Below the pieces are notes generated by a model. The model was not told where the DNA came from. It made no database searches and saw only the letters and a list, made by a program, of their open reading frames with translations. Below are positions 1-10,989 of a DNA stretch of 64,000 nt, one piece after another. Both the position numbers and the translations under genes were made by a program. The stretch is from the NCBI GenBank assembly GCA_963966185.1, contig CAWZYM010000008.1, positions 402,001 to 466,000 of the forward strand, given 5' to 3'. Within the stretch, counting starts at the first letter, position 1. Each line of letters begins with the position of its first letter. This DNA is from Rhabditoides inermis (lineage: Eukaryota > Nematoda > Chromadorea > Rhabditida > Rhabditidae).

Positions 1-208
1 CCAGAAATGAACTACAGTCCAGGGAATATTGCACTCTCTTCATTCTTGCGATCTCTACTGGCGGCAACTGGTTTGCCCACCCACTGTACCTCCGAGTAGC
101 CTCGAACCACTTCGAATGATGCATACTCCCACCTGTCCCCCCCCCCCTTTACCCTACAGTCGGACAGCACGTAGGCAGAGGTGGATGTATATGGATGTGT
201 TGACTCAC

Positions 209-368
209 CTGCGTCCCCACTGTCCCGCCCGCACCGCTCCACTGCCATGCATCAGCACCAATACCACATCCTTCGTCTCATAGCCGTGGCTGGCCAGCAC
301 AAAGGAGAGGTCGCCCGGGTAGAGAGCGTCGTCCTTCTTAGGCGGACACACCTAGAAGGACATGTATG

Positions 369-411
<43 letters not shown>

Positions 412-3400
412 GCACCGGCGCCTCGTACAATCCATGTTTCGTGCACATCATCTCATAGAGAGCATCGGTCATCGCATCTCCTACTCTCTCATAGTGAGAC
501 TGAGAGATGAACGAGAAGCGTGAATCGTCCTGGGGAAAGATGAGGTTTATCGATCGATATATTGATTTTCCGAACCTTGATCAACCGCAGCTCTCCGCGA
601 TCGTTGAAGTAGTAGCCGAGTTGTTCGAGAGTTTCCTATGTGTGCGGTTCATAAACTATATTAAGGCGAGCTCATCAGAGTCGATTATGTATCATTATAA
701 TAATAATAATTATGTATTTATTCATAATCAGAAATCACAAAATCACAACACACAGCATCCAACAAACTAACGGTCAGACCCGTGAGTAGGGACAAAGTGA
801 AGACTGTGACAGAGCCCATTGGCACCCATACGAGCGCATAGAATGGGTTGTCATCTCAAACACAGACACAGAAACTACTTCAACCGTCCAGAACAGAAAG
901 GAATCAAACTCGGGCTACCTAGTCGCCTGAGAGCAATCAATTTATATACGGGTGGGGTAAAACGAGAGAAGTTATTTGTGAAAAATGACATTAGTCGTAC
1001 TCTGAAGTCCGTCTTTTTAAATTGGCATACTGTATTTGAATCTAAGAGATTCCAGTATTTCACTACTCGATGTGTGATAAAACTCTGGCTAAGGGTGGTC
1101 TTGGAGATACTCTGTAATTTCAAGCCATTCGAACGCAATGATGATGATCTTGAATTTGCAAGCATGAAGGGATTGGGAGCGTTTACGAAACCATACAGAT
1201 AGCTATGAACAAGGCGCAAATCTGACAAAGTTCTGCGAGTCCACAGTGTGTCAAGCTCCAATTGTTTCAGTCGACAATGATATGAGAGTTTCGGGGCAAG
1301 CCTTCTAGTGAAGGATCTTTGCACAGCTTCTAATTCATTAGTTTGAGTTACGTTAAGTGCAAGGAGCACCTCACTACCGTACTCGAGAACTGGTCGTATT
1401 TTATATTTATAGAAGTTTAAAAACAACGACTCATTCCGTTGGAAGGCCATTCGTAATACACCGACTCGTGAAGATGTTTTCTGAATGATTTATCTGATAT
1501 GCTCGCTTGGACTGAGATCGGATGTGAGATAAATACCAAGATCTTTGATTGAGTCAGTGCAGGCTATTACGGAGCCATCACACGTATATACAGACTTGAT
1601 GGCACGTTTTCCAAAATGAATAACTCTGGATTTAGCAGCCGATAGTAAGAGTTGGCGCTCACCGAGCCATTGATGTACATTTACCAAGTCAGTTTCGAGT
1701 AATACTTTGAAATTGGGAATGTTCTGTGGAATTGACAGTTTCATGTCATCCGCGTACAAGAAGTATTTGCTATGTTTAATAACGGAGCCGATTCCATTTA
1801 CATAGATCAAGAAAAGTAGAGGTCCAACAACACTACCTTGTGGTACACCACTAAGAACTGGAATTCAATCTGATAGTCCTGTGCCCACCCTTACCGACTG
1901 AGTGCGGTCAGATAGAAACAGATTTAACCACCGGAGAGTTTTTCCATCAATCTTGTATGACCTGCATACCTCATTTAATCTTCTATGAACAACTGAATCA
2001 AACGCCTTTTTAATATCTAGATAAATCGTGTCTACCGGTATTTTTTTATCCAAATGTTTAACTAAATATCCTACATATTCAACCATTTGACTTGTTGTGC
2101 CTCTACCATCGAGAAAACCATGCTGCTGTGGATTTATTATGTTGTATTTTCACAAATGACATCGAATGTTATAGCATAACATTCTCTCAAACACCCGGCT
2201 TGCGCAACAGGTCAACGTAATAGGTCGATAGTTAGTACACTGTGTTTTTCCACCACTTTTGAAGACCGGGACAACTATACCCTTACGCCATATTGATGGA
2301 ATAACACCCTCATGAAAACACTGTGAGAAAATTATCGATAGAGGTTCTGCGATGACAACAGCGAGGGCTTGTAAAATAATAGAAGGAATCTCATCTGGAC
2401 CACAGGATATTTTTCTTTTAGTTCTTTTCAGGTATTCGTAAACACAATGGGGACTGAAATCTACGTCTGCTATCGAGTGGGCACCAGGATGGTCTTGTAA
2501 ATGGAATGGCTCGTTATTATCGCTCGAGAAGACCGAGCCAAAGAACTCATTGAATAGAGTGGCTATATGTTTTGATGAAAAACATTGAGAGATTGAGGCA
2601 GCCGGTCATAGATCGGCGAAGCAAACAAACAAAACGCGAAAAAACGGCGCGATATCCCGTTTACCAAACTGTGCACGTGCGAAGATATGTAAGGCGATTG
2701 CAAATTTCGTGCCAAAATCCAAAATGTTCATCGAAAAGTTGAAAACGAAATGCGGATCTCCTCGGTATGCTCGATATTCGTGGACCATGCGATGCCGGTT
2801 TGATTCCCACTACCTAATACGTGCAAAAAGTTTTGCCGGCTTGTCATACGTGACCCAAATCATAGCCCAACAATTTCCAACTACATCTCTCGCCTATGTT
2901 CGCAACAGTGTGTGTAGCGATTGCTACGTTATAGCCTGGCCCCCGAGGACCCGCCCCTCATTCTATTTTTCAGATCAGAGTGTCCAGTGGAAAAGAAATG
3001 GCGGTCATTTCTTATCAATTTCTGGTGAAATGTAAGCTCGCGAAAACATGAAAGCTCTTAGTTACCGTATAATCCATTTGAAACTTTCTTGCCCGGACCC
3101 ACCATGGGGAAGCTAGTGGGTCTTTTCAATTTTTTGCCGTCTTTACGCCACATGGTCATGTGAGAAAATCTGTGGAGTAGAGATATGAACGGCAAAAACA
3201 AATCTGCTGTGCATTCCGTTTAGTATACGGTATATTCAAAATCCACGATAATGTTTTCAACGAGAATCTGCTCCTTGAGCTACGTGCGAGCCTATCACTA
3301 ACCCCACGAGCTGTCACGTAACAGTCAGTTGTGGGTTTGCACACAGCGCCCTTTTTTCAAACATGTGAAATCAACTCACATGATTCGGTTTCGTCCTCTT

Positions 3401-3412
3401 CCAAGTGGACAT
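209..3412 (-). CDS. FAM172A: FAM172A/ARB2A-like protein, copy A, 5' exons only (continues beyond left edge)
   Basis: Exons are 3412-3380, 635-576, 529-416 and 351-209. They encode MSTWKRTKPNH, ETLEQLGYYFNDRGELRLIK, a segment with QSHYERVGDAMTEALYE, and a segment with LVLMHGSGAVRAGQWGRR. HGSG..RAGQW is the hallmark of the Arb2 domain of FAM172A (ARB2A), an alpha/beta-hydrolase-like nuclear protein linked in animals to Argonaute-dependent splicing and chromatin regulation; that function is family knowledge. Exon lengths (33, 60, 114, 143 nt) equal those of copies B and C, and all splice sites are intact, so these exons could be functional. The start codon follows ttgtttcag by one base, suggesting trans-splicing or a 5'UTR intron. 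Intron 1 holds a LINE insertion that copy C lacks. After exon 4 only intron-like sequence remains to the window edge. Confidence 0.82.
690..2575 (-). mobile_element. 5'-truncated non-LTR retrotransposon (LINE) with broken reverse transcriptase
   Basis: Reading the minus strand gives successive reverse transcriptase motifs: a block with PDEIPSI, NYRPITLTCC, a HGFLDGRGT-like block, YLDIKKAFDSVVH at about 2010, SGVPQGSVVGPLLF at about 1840, the catalytic YADDMKLS at about 1750, and a C-terminal VLEYGSEV...LEAVQRSFTRRL region at 1450-875. This order is typical of CR1/Jockey-type LINEs. The frame is broken by stops, including a TGA just before the SGVPQG motif, and by frame changes near 1860 and 1460, so the copy is dead. 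The 3' end carries an AAT-rich tail at 692-715. It sits in intron 1 of FAM172A copy A; the homologous intron of copy C has no insertion, so the element arrived after that duplication. Confidence 0.9.
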
Positions 3413-3689
3413 TCTGAAACAAAACACGAGTTTCGAAAACTGGTAGGTAAACAAATACGAATGGAGTGAGCAGGGTGGGGAACCATTTTTATTGTGTGGA
3501 GTGTGGAGATCGCTGGCACACAAACAGATAACACTATTTCTCAATTCTGATAAGACTATTTCTCCATTCTCAACATTTTCCAACAGCTGCGGACAGAGAG
3601 CGGAGCTATCCGCTATTATCACGTGTGAGTCGCTTTTGTTGTGGCCATATTCCATATTTCAGCGCCGCTTCCTTGGCATACTGTTACGG

Positions 3690-3840
3690 TCAAAGAGGGC
3701 GCAGACGGGTAGACGGGCGGAGGGGCGGGCGGAAAGGGGCGGAGCATGTCGTTTCTGAATGGACGAGACGGCGCGAACAGAGTTGCCGGTTTGTCGAGCA
3801 CTACGATGTCTGAAAAGTGCAGAAGGGCGCACAACGGTGG
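3690..3840 (-). promoter_or_regulatory. GC-box promoter-like module of FAM172A copy A
   Basis: About 280-430 bp upstream of the copy A start lies a block with GGGGCGG boxes (3720-3745), a degenerate CCAAT-type site (tgaatggacg, 3757-3766), and a conserved segment ending in TGAAAAGTGCAGAAGGGCGC. The same block occurs upstream of copies B (9150-9260) and C (18710-18850) and alone at 30.6 kb. Position and conservation suggest a core promoter; there is no experimental support. Confidence 0.5.
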
Positions 3841-4429
3841 GACAACTCAGTCTACAATGTCTTCCCAGGTATATAAATATTCTGATTACAATCTCGTGAA
3901 TACTGACAACATGTCGTGTAAAGTTCTCTTAATCACTTAGTTCGCATTGTGGTTTACTGTAGTTTCTCTCTCATGGCCTTCGATCAATTTGCCGGAGAAC
4001 TGCCGAAGAGGTGATATGTTGCTATTCCGGTAACGCTGTCACTCTCTGCGAATCGTCTGTAGCTTGTAGCAGCCTTGTACCGGAGATACGGTCACGTAGC
4101 ACGCTCAGTCCAGCCGCCTCGCCCCATCACAGTCACTTGCGACTTGTCCTATACTATTCTTGACACGCATTTGAATGTGACACGCTATGAACTCACATGG
4201 ACGCTATCATCTCATTCGAATCGGTTTAGCTTGTAGAAGCCTTATAGATGCCTTAGAGACCTGCGAAAACAGACGTATTTCATATTGTCCGAAATTTTTA
4301 TCATAATCAGTGAAGAAAAACACTACATAACTGGTGTAATATTGTTGTAATATGATCTTGAAAAAACGATAACGAAATACGAAATCTCAATTATCATTTG
4401 GGGTTCCTATAGTCTAAAGTGGTAGTGCA
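3841..4429. other. Intergenic, no gene recognised
   Basis: AT-rich sequence without a plausible coding exon. The stretch cagccgcctcgcccc at about 4110 also occurs near 4995, hinting at further duplication around the 3' end of FAM172A copy B. Confidence 0.5.
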
Positions 4430-4930
4430 ATACACATGTATATCGTTTATTCGCAGCAGAACCATGACTTTTGCCTTCTTCTTTCCTCTGTGTATGGAAA
4501 CCTGAAACGTCATTCATCTACCGACAACAAAAAGGCGAATGCTTTCGATGAGAAGGTGTACCAACTCTGCGGAGACCCTCGAATGCGCACTCGGACGAGG
4601 CTGCGCCACTATCGGAGCGGCGGAAGGCGGCAGAGATTGCGGAGGGGCCGACGGTTCCTGAGTGAGTGGTACGGAGAGGGGAGAGGAAGGAGAAAAAAAG
4701 AGAGAAGGAGGGAAGGAGAAAGAGGGAGAGAAAGAGATGGGGGGATCAGAGCACGCACCACAAGCCCTCTGTAGGAAGCGCCCGTCGAACCATAGTCATA
4801 ATAGCCTATGCAGCTCGACTGGTCCACACTCGGGTAATGGTGCTGCTGGAATGTACCGGCATATCAGGTGAGATGTCATCACTCGTACCTCAGCTCGCGT
4901 CCGGTGATCTCCATTCTGGTGCATCATAGC
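4430..4930 (-). pseudogene. Tandem duplicate of the last exons of FAM172A copy B
   Basis: On the minus strand this segment repeats the 3' end of the neighbouring gene: the end of the acidic exon (NGDHRTRAEV, about 4920-4890), the next exon (SVDQSSCIGYYDYGSTGA, about 4860-4770) and the final exon (EPSAPPQSLPPSAAPIVAQP, about 4660-4600, running on with VSAELVH). VSAELVH is also found in the last exon of copy C, so this duplicate keeps the ancestral C-terminus while copy B itself has changed. It could serve as alternative terminal exons or be a relic; the two duplicate sets are about 490 bp apart. Confidence 0.7.
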
Positions 4931-5029
4931 GAGGTTCGACTCTCTCCTCTCATCCAGTGGGCGATGGGGAGTGGCGACGCCACTGCGCGCCTCCAGCCGC
5001 CTCGCCCCAACCACTGCAACTCTGAAACG

Positions 5030-6916
5030 TCATTCATTCGCCAACTTCGATGAAAACATGCATTCGGAGTGATAAAAGAGTACTGACTGTTCAGTGACGT
5101 TCTGCTGTTCCCTAGGCTGCGGCTGAGCCACCATCGGAGCGACGGAAGGCGGCAGAGAAAGCGGAGGGGCCGACGGTTCCTAAGTGAGTGGTACGGGAGA
5201 GGAAGGGGGGAGAAAAAAAAGAGAAAGAGGGAAGGAGAAAGAGGGAGGGAGAGAGATGGGGGATCGAAGAACACACCACAAGCTCTCTGTCGTAAGCGCT
5301 CGTCGAAGCATAGTCGCGTATGTAGCTCGACTGGTCCACACTCGAATGGAGCTGCTGGAATGTACTGCATTGATTAACATCTAGTCATACAGTCTTCACC
5401 TCATCTCGCGTCCAGTGATCCGCGTTCCGGTACCGTAACTGGTGATGCGACGCCGCACTTTCTTCCAGCGGACTGTGGGCATGCCGATTACCGGTGATTT
5501 GCCAATCCAGTGGCTTCGCAGTCTCTTGATCCGTACTCCAGTTGTTGGGGAGTGTCTCGTGCCATGCACCCGGCCCGCTCCTTTCTTCATACTCTGCGCT
5601 CGCCGCTATCGTGGGTCGACTGTCGAAGGATGGAGGAATGCTGGTGTGGTTGGGCATCTTCTCGTTGAGAAGGAAAGTTCCCGCATCTCTCTTGGGCTCC
5701 ACTTGCATTGGCTCCTCTAGACAGTCGTGGAACTGTTCTGTCTCTGCGTGACTGGGCCGTAGTCCCGCTGTCTCGTCGGTATTTGATAATCCATTTCCCA
5801 TGTCGATTCGTGTCTCCCGTAGTGGTTCTTTTTTCTTCGCCACAATACTCTGCTCAGAGCAGCGGTCTGTTACGGAATCTCCCTGCGCGACATGCTTCGG
5901 CAGAACCTTCAGTAGATCCTCGTTCGACGTCCATTCTGGCTCTTCGCAGATCTTCTTCTCTTTTGCTGCTCTCTCCTCTTCCTTCTCCTGCTCCTCCCAC
6001 TTTCTCCTCGCCCTCTTCTCTTTGCTGTCCCACTCCGACGTCGGTCTGATGGCCTCGTTTAGAAGGTCCCACATCGACATACTCCCAAGGTTCTCAAGAA
6101 CATGGAAGATGGACGTGAACGCCGCTGCGGATGTGCTGAAATTGAAAAAAAAGGTGAGGAGAGGGGAAGATAGAGGGGGGAGAGAGAGCCGTACCGGTCG
6201 TGTTCTGGCGTTCCCGCATATAGCGTGTATATGTCACTGCGCTTCTCGACTTTCGATGGATCAGCGTGCGCACTCCAGTTGGCAACCTTGATTCGATTTA
6301 ACATTAGTTAAAAGTGAAGTTGACTTATAGGTATTACTAGTAACTGATTGTCAAAAGGAATCAAAATCAAAATGAATTCATTGTGGATTGTCATGTTAAA
6401 GGCATAGTGGCGACTTATTTCTGCCACGACCTGCCACAACTCCTCATTTTCACACGAGCAAAACATTTGGCAGTGACAGGAATCGAACCCGCGAAGATTA
6501 GGGTCACAACGCAGCGCACGTGCACTGAGCCATGAAGCAAGTGACAGTCCGTTGTTCATTTGCGGTTACGTCTCCGACCCAAAATTTTTGCAGTGAAGTG
6601 TTGGCGGAAAATTCAAATTTTGAGCTGCATCCTTGGCAGTTGCAGAATCAAAAATAACGCAGAATCGTCGTTCTTTCGCAAAAACTGCAAATGCGTTAGG
6701 TTAATATGATTTTTAATAATACTCCGAGTCGAAAATAAGTCGCCACTGTTCCTTTAAGTTCAGGTTCAGCTTCAACAGTTCCGGACAAAAAAATTGTCAC
6801 GCATTCGACTCACATGGAGCTGTTTATGCTTGCGGTATGCCCTGAACCACGAATCAGTGAGTGCGATAAAGCGGACGCGCTCGTCTTCTAAGCGGTCCAT
6901 CTGAAGAGCAACTATT

Positions 6917-6974
<58 letters not shown>

Positions 6975-7599
6975 TCGTACCACTTCGGTGATGGCTGCAC
7001 CGCCCGCCGAGTGGGCGACTACGTATACTCGTTGCGCCGCAATATGTCGGGAGATGTACCTGAATAATTCGTAATAGTATACTTACATTTGTTTCATGTA
7101 ACACGGAGTTGAACCCGCCGAGAACACTTTCTACAACGGCTGTCGCAACGTCAACCCAAGCGTGAGCACACCACTCCTCCTTCACGTCGGATCCCGACAT
7201 GAAGGAACCACCGACAGAAACTTCACGCAGAATAAGCCCTTTGTGTTTCATCTCCGTTGTTGTATTCCTTATATCGGTTAGCCGACCTGTCTTTCCCCGG
7301 CGTTAGCCTATTATGTATATAGCATCTTAGGCACTGTATGCTTCATATCATTATGATTGTGTTGTCATATTCAGATATAACGATTCCGGATAAACGATTG
7401 AAACGATTGATATCGGCAGTAAATCAATTCAATTTGTTTCATGCTTCACCGACCTCTTCCACGCGTTGATGGCGTGGTTCTTTGGACTTCTGCTGTACTA
7501 AAATGAACAAGGGATACAGTTTCGCGTAAACATGTATCCCTAGGCACTTTGCATTCTTGTCAATGAAATCTCTCTTTCTCTCTCTTTCTCTCTCACACA

Positions 7600-7661
<62 letters not shown>

Positions 7662-7713
7662 CACACTCACACTCACACTCACACTCACACTCACACTCAC
7701 ACTCACACTCACA

Positions 7714-7793
<80 letters not shown>

Positions 7794-8911
7794 CACACAC
7801 ACGAACGGTAATAAAATGTGTAATATGATTCTTCGATTCTTGTGAGTCGTGTGATTTGATTCGTTTTCAGGTTTTCACCTCCTGCTCATAGTAGTTCATG
7901 TTGAATATGACGACGCCCCATCCGTTGGTGTGTGCCCGCTCCACATAGGGAATCATAGAGCCCTCCGACAGAGACTCGTTCAGGATCAGTCTGAAACACA
8001 AACGTGTGCGCGCTAAGCGCTGAGCCTTCCACATAGGGAATCATTGAGCCCTCCGACAGAGACTCGTTCGGGATCAGTCTGACATTGACAACATTGAAAC
8101 ACACCGTCGACTTGCTACAGGCTTTGGCTACAGTCAGATGCACGCAAAGAGTGGAGACGGACAGTGACCAACGACCGCCGGTAATGGAACGATCTCATTT
8201 CCCAGCGCTAACCAAACGATTCTGGATAAACATTCGATTTGAATTGATTTGATTCGATTTGGCTACAGTGCTACTAGCGCTACTGGTTTACTGGTTTGGA
8301 TAGTTCAAAACGCCTCCGAAACATTTGCGCCTCCGAAACTGTTAGGTATAAACCTCACCTGCGACCCCACTGTCCCGCACGCACCGCTCCACTGCCGTGC
8401 ATCAGCACCAACACCACCTCTTTCTTCTCGTAGTCATGGCTGGCCAACACAAAGGAGAAGTCTCCCGAATAGCGGGAATCATCCATATTCACCTGGCACA
8501 CCTAGATTGTCATACGTCATATATGGGAAGCGAGAGAGGGAAAGCGAGGGACCCACCGGCGCTTCGTACATTCCATGTTCCGTGCACAGCTTGTCATATA
8601 GTGCCTCGGTCATCGCATCTCCCACTCTCTCGTAGTGAGACTGAGAAATGAACAAGAAACGCGAATTGTCCTGAATGAATGTTCACGATGTTTATCGATC
8701 GATATATTGATTTACCTTGAGCAAACGCAGCTCTCCGCGATCGTTGAAGTAGTAGCCGAGTTGTTCGAGAGTTTTCTGTGAATGTGCGGTCAACACTAGT
8801 TTTTGTTTTGAAACCCAACAGTAAGTTTGCACTCGCACACAACGCACAAAACACAACGAAATTCAGTGAATAACTCACATAATTCGGTTTGTTCCTCTTC
8901 CAAGTAGGCAT
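5030..8911 (-). CDS. FAM172A: FAM172A/ARB2A-like protein, copy B (complete, 12 exons)
   Basis: Exons by eye: 8911-8879, 8775-8716, 8670-8557, 8501-8359, 7990-7879, 7130-7087, 7059-6981, 6900-6814, 6286-6195, 6135-5400, about 5354-5277, 5179-5030; about 575 residues. The Arb2 domain spans roughly residues 30-290 with LMHGSGAVRAGQWGRR, NESLSEGSMIPYVERAHTN, the hydrolase-like nucleophile elbow VVAHSAGG, and FIALTDSWFR. Family knowledge places FAM172A in the nucleus with Argonaute2 and chromatin/splicing factors. The tail is a charged coiled-coil-like stretch (KEKRARRKWEEQEKEEERAA) and a disordered acidic region, without the 38-residue repeats of copy C. The start follows ttttttcag by one base. 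Introns carry a MITE with a tRNA-like core, a GATT-tailed retroposon fragment and a large CA repeat. It is more diverged from A and C than they are from each other. Confidence 0.85.
6396..6757. mobile_element. TTAA-flanked MITE, 362 bp
   Basis: Near-perfect terminal inverted repeats of about 26 bp (TTAAAGG..AGTGGCGACTTATTT against its reverse complement at 6733-6757) bracket a non-coding body. Both ends begin with TTAA, the target duplication typical of piggyBac-type elements; that assignment is inference. It lies between exons 8 and 9 of FAM172A copy B. Confidence 0.8.
6470..6545 (-). repeat. tRNA-derived (SINE-like) sequence inside the MITE
   Basis: The minus strand shows a box A-like TGGCTCAGTGCACGTGC and a box B-like GGGTTCGATTCCTG at tRNA spacing. 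The acceptor stem is not convincing, so this is a tRNA-derived repeat rather than a functional tRNA. Confidence 0.55.
7262..7430 (+). mobile_element. Retroposon 3' end with GATT-type tail, family copy 1
   Basis: Contains CTGTCTTTCCCCGG, then TATGCTTCATATCATTATG, GTTGTCATATTCAGATATAA and CGATTCCGGATAAACGATTG, ending in GATT-like repeats. The same sequence recurs at 29095-29185, 43540-43605 and 48138-48272, always in the same orientation and within introns. Truncation from the 5' side with a common 3' tail is the signature of a LINE or SINE family. Confidence 0.75.
7588..7802. repeat. Compound (CA)n / (CACTCA)n microsatellite
   Basis: A pure CA tract, a central block of about thirteen CACTCA hexamers (7654-7717), then CA again. 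It lies in the large intron 5 of FAM172A copy B. Open reading frames on both strands here are artefacts. Confidence 0.97.
8019..8085 (-). repeat. Partial duplicate of FAM172A-B exon 5 start
   Basis: Repeats the first roughly 50 bp of exon 5 (7990-7942) with its upstream acceptor, coding for ..LNESLSEGSMIPYVE. The duplicate is not followed by the rest of the exon. Confidence 0.8.
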
Positions 8912-9149
8912 TCTGAAAAAATACACATGACTATGCGTTTGTAAATATGCATGTGAACAAAAGACAAGCAGTGTGCAGCGATGGAACCACGTTTTATTGT
9001 GAGTGGAGTTCGCTGGTACACACACACACACACAACCACTGATAAGACTGTTTATCTTCATTTCGCAATGGCTGTGGACAGCAGGCCATTCGCTATCACG
9101 TGTGAGTCACTTTTGTTGTGGCCATTTCACCACTGCAAATCGCGTCCTT

Positions 9150-9400
9150 GACATACTGTGATGATCGCAGAGGGCGCAGACGGGTAGACGAAGGGGCGGG
9201 CAGAAAGGGGCGGAGCGTGTCGCGCAGGTCGCTCCTGATTGGACGATAGAATGTGAAAAATGTTGCCGATCGGTTGAACACGACGAGGTCTGAAAAGTGC
9301 AGAAGGACGCACACTGGACAAACTGTGGGACATGCTCCGCCCCTTTCTGCCGCCCATCCTACCGGTCCGTCTACCCCCTCCCCCAATGTCTCTCTTGAAC
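9150..9400. promoter_or_regulatory. GC-box/CCAAT promoter module of FAM172A copy B, with inverted second arm
   Basis: Arm 1 (9165-9250) has GGGGCGGGCAG, GGGGCGGAGCGTGTCGCGC and the inverted CCAAT box CTGATTGGACGA. Arm 2 (9327-9386) is an inverted GC-box block with CATGCTCCGCCCCTTT and GTCTACCCC. The arms flank about 80 bp including TGAAAAGTGCAGAAGG. Placed 250-480 bp upstream of the copy B start; the paired inverted arms could support divergent initiation. Confidence 0.5.
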
Positions 9401-9594
9401 TATTGGAATTCGTTTGCGGCTTTCTTGCGGTGTACGCAAAAAAGTATCAAGTATCTCACTATCACTCTTATAGGTGTATTCGATATCGATAGTGCGCAAT
9501 TCTAGCGCGTAATGTGGTAGAGACAAATCCAAGCGGCGCTGCGCGCCGCTTGGGTTCAATTAAGAGAGTGGCATCACGAGTTTTGTGCGGAGGA

Positions 9595-10270
9595 AGTCAT
9601 TTATGGAATAAACCGAGTGCTTGATAACATAATGGTTATGGTCACGGAAAAGAATGTTGCTACTCATCAATATACCCAAATCCCTGGCGGAATCGACAGG
9701 CATGAGGGTACATTCATGAGCAGTATATTATGGATGATTTGGATTTCGCCTGCCTATACGCAATATTTGAGTTTTCTTAGTAGAAATTTGTAGACCCCAC
9801 GTTGCAGACCAGATTGAAACGATATTTATGGCTTTTTGAAAGATAGCAGCTGTTGTGTTGCTTGAATGCTCAAATGTTGCTAGAATGCTCAAATATTTTG
9901 AGATCATCAGCATATAGTGCATGTTTAACTTCTATAGGTGAATGCTCTGGAATGTTATCTATAAAGATATTAAAAAGCAGAGGGTCTAAGCAAGAGCCTT
10001 GCGGCACACCGCAATTTACCGTGCGCGGTTGCGATCGAGTTTTACCAATCATTATCGATTGTTTTCTGTTTTTGAGAAACTCGGAAATCCATCCTAAGAC
10101 ATTGCCTCTCATTCCAAGCGAGTCTATTTTTTAAAGCATTTCGTGGCTTATGGTGTCAAAGGTCAAACGCTTCCTTAAAATCAAAATATATACAATCTAT
10201 AACTAAGCCAGACTTGAGATACTTGCACCAGTTCATGTGACATTCAATAAGTCTGTTTTTTGTTGCGAAA
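9595..10270 (-). mobile_element. LINE reverse transcriptase fragment, second family
   Basis: The minus strand encodes FDFKEAFD (frame-broken just after), GWISEFLKNRKQSIMIG, NCGVPQGSCLDPLLFNIFID and the catalytic ALYADDLKIFEH (about 9900-9930). Further downstream come a STKKTQILRIG-like segment and a DSARDLGILMSSNILFRDH segment. Several stops and frame shifts mark it as dead. Sequence differs clearly from the LINE at 0.7-2.6 kb. Confidence 0.85.
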
Positions 10271-10856
10271 ACCAAATTGTTTAAGTGATAATAGATTATA
10301 CTTCACCAGATGTGTTTCGTGATCTGTGTTTCAGGTTTTTCGAACAACGAAGGGTTCAGAAACGTTCATCAGACCGCTCTCAACGTGATTTTTCGGTTTC
10401 CCTTGATTTTCGACTATGCGCTCTCTTCTTTTCTTGTGCTCTCTCCCGTTATCGCGTATGTGCCGTCGAAAAAGGGCCGATGATCGGGGCAGCGGAGAGC
10501 GAATAAATACCACGTTTAGACCCCTACTTTGAGAATTGGTTCCGCCAAACATCGCTGCATCAATTGTCATGTCAAAACTACTAAAACCATTCTTCACTAT
10601 TATGATTTATGTTACTTCATGAACACTGATCTAAACACATTTCACCAAAGAATTTAATTCATTCATCACTATTGTCAATGATCAATTATTGCACTTGAAT
10701 ATGCATTTCAATTCAAAATTTCCGTTATTGAATCCTTGTTAGATTACAACTGTCTTCTTTCTTTCTCTTTTCTTCAACGCAATTCCGTTCCAACTTATGA
10801 TATTTCAATCGCGCATGATTTTTTTTCTCTTTCCGCATACAATCATTCTTGTCAGA

Positions 10857-10954
10857 ATGGACCCGCTGTCTTCTCTTCCGAGTGTACTAACAACTGATCA
10901 GGTAGACCCCGACAACCTTATTTCCACGCTCATTCAACAGAAAACACTGCAGGT

Positions 10955-10989
<35 letters not shown>

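Noticed and set aside
7540..7811. Open frames of alternating Cys-Val, Thr-His or Ser-Val on both strands
   Set aside because: They translate a CA/CACTCA microsatellite; no splice or family signal.
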